In this document: positions 63,254 to 64,000 of the stretch, one piece after another
How positions within the stretch are numbered: the stretch's first letter is position 1
Layout: every line of letters begins with the position of its first letter
Assembly (NCBI GenBank): GCA_947501005.1
Contig: CANMTU010000001.1
Coordinates: 372,001 to 436,000 of the forward strand
Direction of reading: 5' to 3'
DNA from: an uncultured Erythrobacter sp.
GTDB taxonomy: Bacteria > Pseudomonadota > Alphaproteobacteria > Sphingomonadales > Sphingomonadaceae
DNA: 64,000 nt
The notes under the pieces: model-generated
The model's database searches: none
What the model was told of the DNA's origin: nothing
What the model saw: the letters and a program-made list of their open reading frames with translations, nothing else
Position numbers and translations under genes: made by a program

Positions 63254-64000
63254 ATGGTTGGCGAGCGACGGTATCCAATGCCTCACACCCTTCAAAACGG
63301 TGTTTTCGAGGCAACTCTAGATCGTTGGAAGCCTGCTGCGGTTCCGCTTGAACTGATTTCCATCGCGACCAGAAATGAAGATGGATCGAATTGTCGTGAG
63401 TGCGTTATTAAATTCGAGCTACCTGAGAAGGTCACGCTGGAAGTTCATTACGAACGATCAACCGCCGAAGAAATCTTTTACGACATTGAGGTCATAGATG
63501 TCGACTACGCATCCTATGTCCTCGAAGACGCGGTGAACTTCGGCTATGTTCACAAGCGTGAGGAAACCGTCGACCTAGTTCACGAAGCCAGAGTGGCCGT
63601 TCGGAAAAAGTGTGCCGAACTGATGAAAAGTCAGGGAATCCTTGTGTTGCTTGAGGAGACCAAGCTGCAGTGGTCATTCTGGCAAAGATATGACGGAGAC
63701 TATCTTCACGTTATATCGCTATCAATGCTCGGTGATGACCTTCGCCCGGCCACATATGAGATCGAGGTGCCCTTGCGTTCGGACCACGGCAAAGAGCTTG
63801 ATATCCTGTTTTCCAAACTTCCCGAGCGACATAGCCGCGCATCGCAAGTGCAAAGCTCAGGAGCAGATGGTACAATTGATATGCTCGCGCTCCGCGCGAT
63901 CGAAGCCGGAGGTTCGATAAGAGATGGTCTACGCAATTTCGTATGTTTGATAAATGGTTCTGGATGTTTGGTATCCAACGGCCACCTGTATTTGCATCAA
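63254..64000 (+). CDS. unknown protein, 3' end cut by window edge
   Basis: An open frame from ATG 63254 to the window end, 249 codons, with no stop. Translation begins MVGERRYPMPHTLQNGVFEA and contains YERSTAEEIFYDIEVIDVD, VAVRKKCAELMKSQGILVLL and YDGDYLHVISLSMLGDDLR. It is acidic, soluble and without recognised domain or membrane segment. It lies 41 bases behind the methyltransferase-like gene in the same direction, so it may be a partner (restriction or defence); that is speculation until the rest is seen. Confidence 0.6.
   Translation, partial: MVGERRYPMPHTLQNGVFEATLDRWKPAAVPLELISIATRNEDGSNCRECVIKFELPEKVTLEVHYERSTAEEIFYDIEVIDVDYASYVLEDAVNFGYVHKREETVDLVHEARVAVRKKCAELMKSQGILVLLEETKLQWSFWQRYDGDYLHVISLSMLGDDLRPATYEIEVPLRSDHGKELDILFSKLPERHSRASQVQSSGADGTIDMLALRAIEAGGSIRDGLRNFVCLINGSGCLVSNGHLYLHQ

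Overview
The window looks like chromosomal DNA of a GC-rich alphaproteobacterium of the order Sphingomonadales, most likely the Erythrobacteraceae. The grounds are codon use, gene order (hisBHA-F-E followed by a HIT protein; ybgC-tolQRAB-pal; an IF-3 N-terminus typical of the group) and CTTCGACAAGCTC-type intergenic palindromes. No searches were run: every product name is family recognition from the translated sequence.

Left half, about 1-35160, core chromosome. (a) 1-10003: the start of dapD, then a lipid/acyl-CoA catabolism cluster in two divergent arms. The minus arm has an SDR, an MFS permease, an acyl-CoA dehydrogenase, a zinc alcohol dehydrogenase and an ACAD10/11-like phosphotransferase. 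The plus arm has two adjacent acyl-CoA dehydrogenases and an SDR. (b) 10013-12338: a PAP2 phosphatase, gmk, a conserved unknown and sspB. (c) 12446-16118: the histidine operon hisB-H-A-F-E plus a HIT protein, with a small membrane ORF wedged between hisA and hisF. (d) 16204-20743: the complete ybgC-tolQ-R-A-B-pal cell-envelope operon, ending in a clear terminator. (e) 20824-34931: a J-domain protein, an ATP-grasp protein, a Cys/Met-metabolism PLP enzyme behind a pseudoknot-like leader, lipoproteins, a DUF547 protein, infC (apparently with an AUA start), pdeM, hemF, an M1 aminopeptidase, the bifunctional RSH (ppGpp) enzyme and a cyclophilin.

Right half, 35166-64000, accessory DNA behind a tRNA-Ser(GGA) gene. 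A P4-type tyrosine integrase follows the tRNA directly, the usual layout of a tRNA-targeted genomic island. From 37672 to 53730 the cargo is dominated by reactive-electrophile chemistry. It comprises two DJ-1/PfpI proteins, a glyoxalase-fold protein, an old-yellow-enzyme oxidoreductase, SDRs, an ABM monooxygenase, a glutathione-independent formaldehyde dehydrogenase, frmR plus glutathione-dependent formaldehyde dehydrogenase, a quinone-oxidoreductase-like MDR with a divergent TetR, an aldo/keto reductase and a UvrA-like ATPase. Each regulator (LysR, FrmR, TetR) has a visible inverted repeat beside it.

A gene-poor stretch (53731-54429), which carries a decayed tRNA-Lys-like 3' half, separates this cargo from a second, AT-richer module (54430-64000). 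That module has a three-gene, four-base-overlapping operon of unknown function, including a ParA-like protein whose P-loop has lost its lysine. Opposite it, across a dyad-rich intergenic region, lies a plus-strand set: a DEDDh exonuclease, a PolB-exonuclease-like protein and two unknown proteins, with hairpin-plus-T-run punctuation between the first three. A double-HTH repressor, an adenine-methyltransferase-like protein and an unknown ORF cut by the window edge complete it. This module is the best candidate for something undescribed. The right end of the island is not visible, and no second copy of the tRNA-Ser 3' end was noticed in the window.
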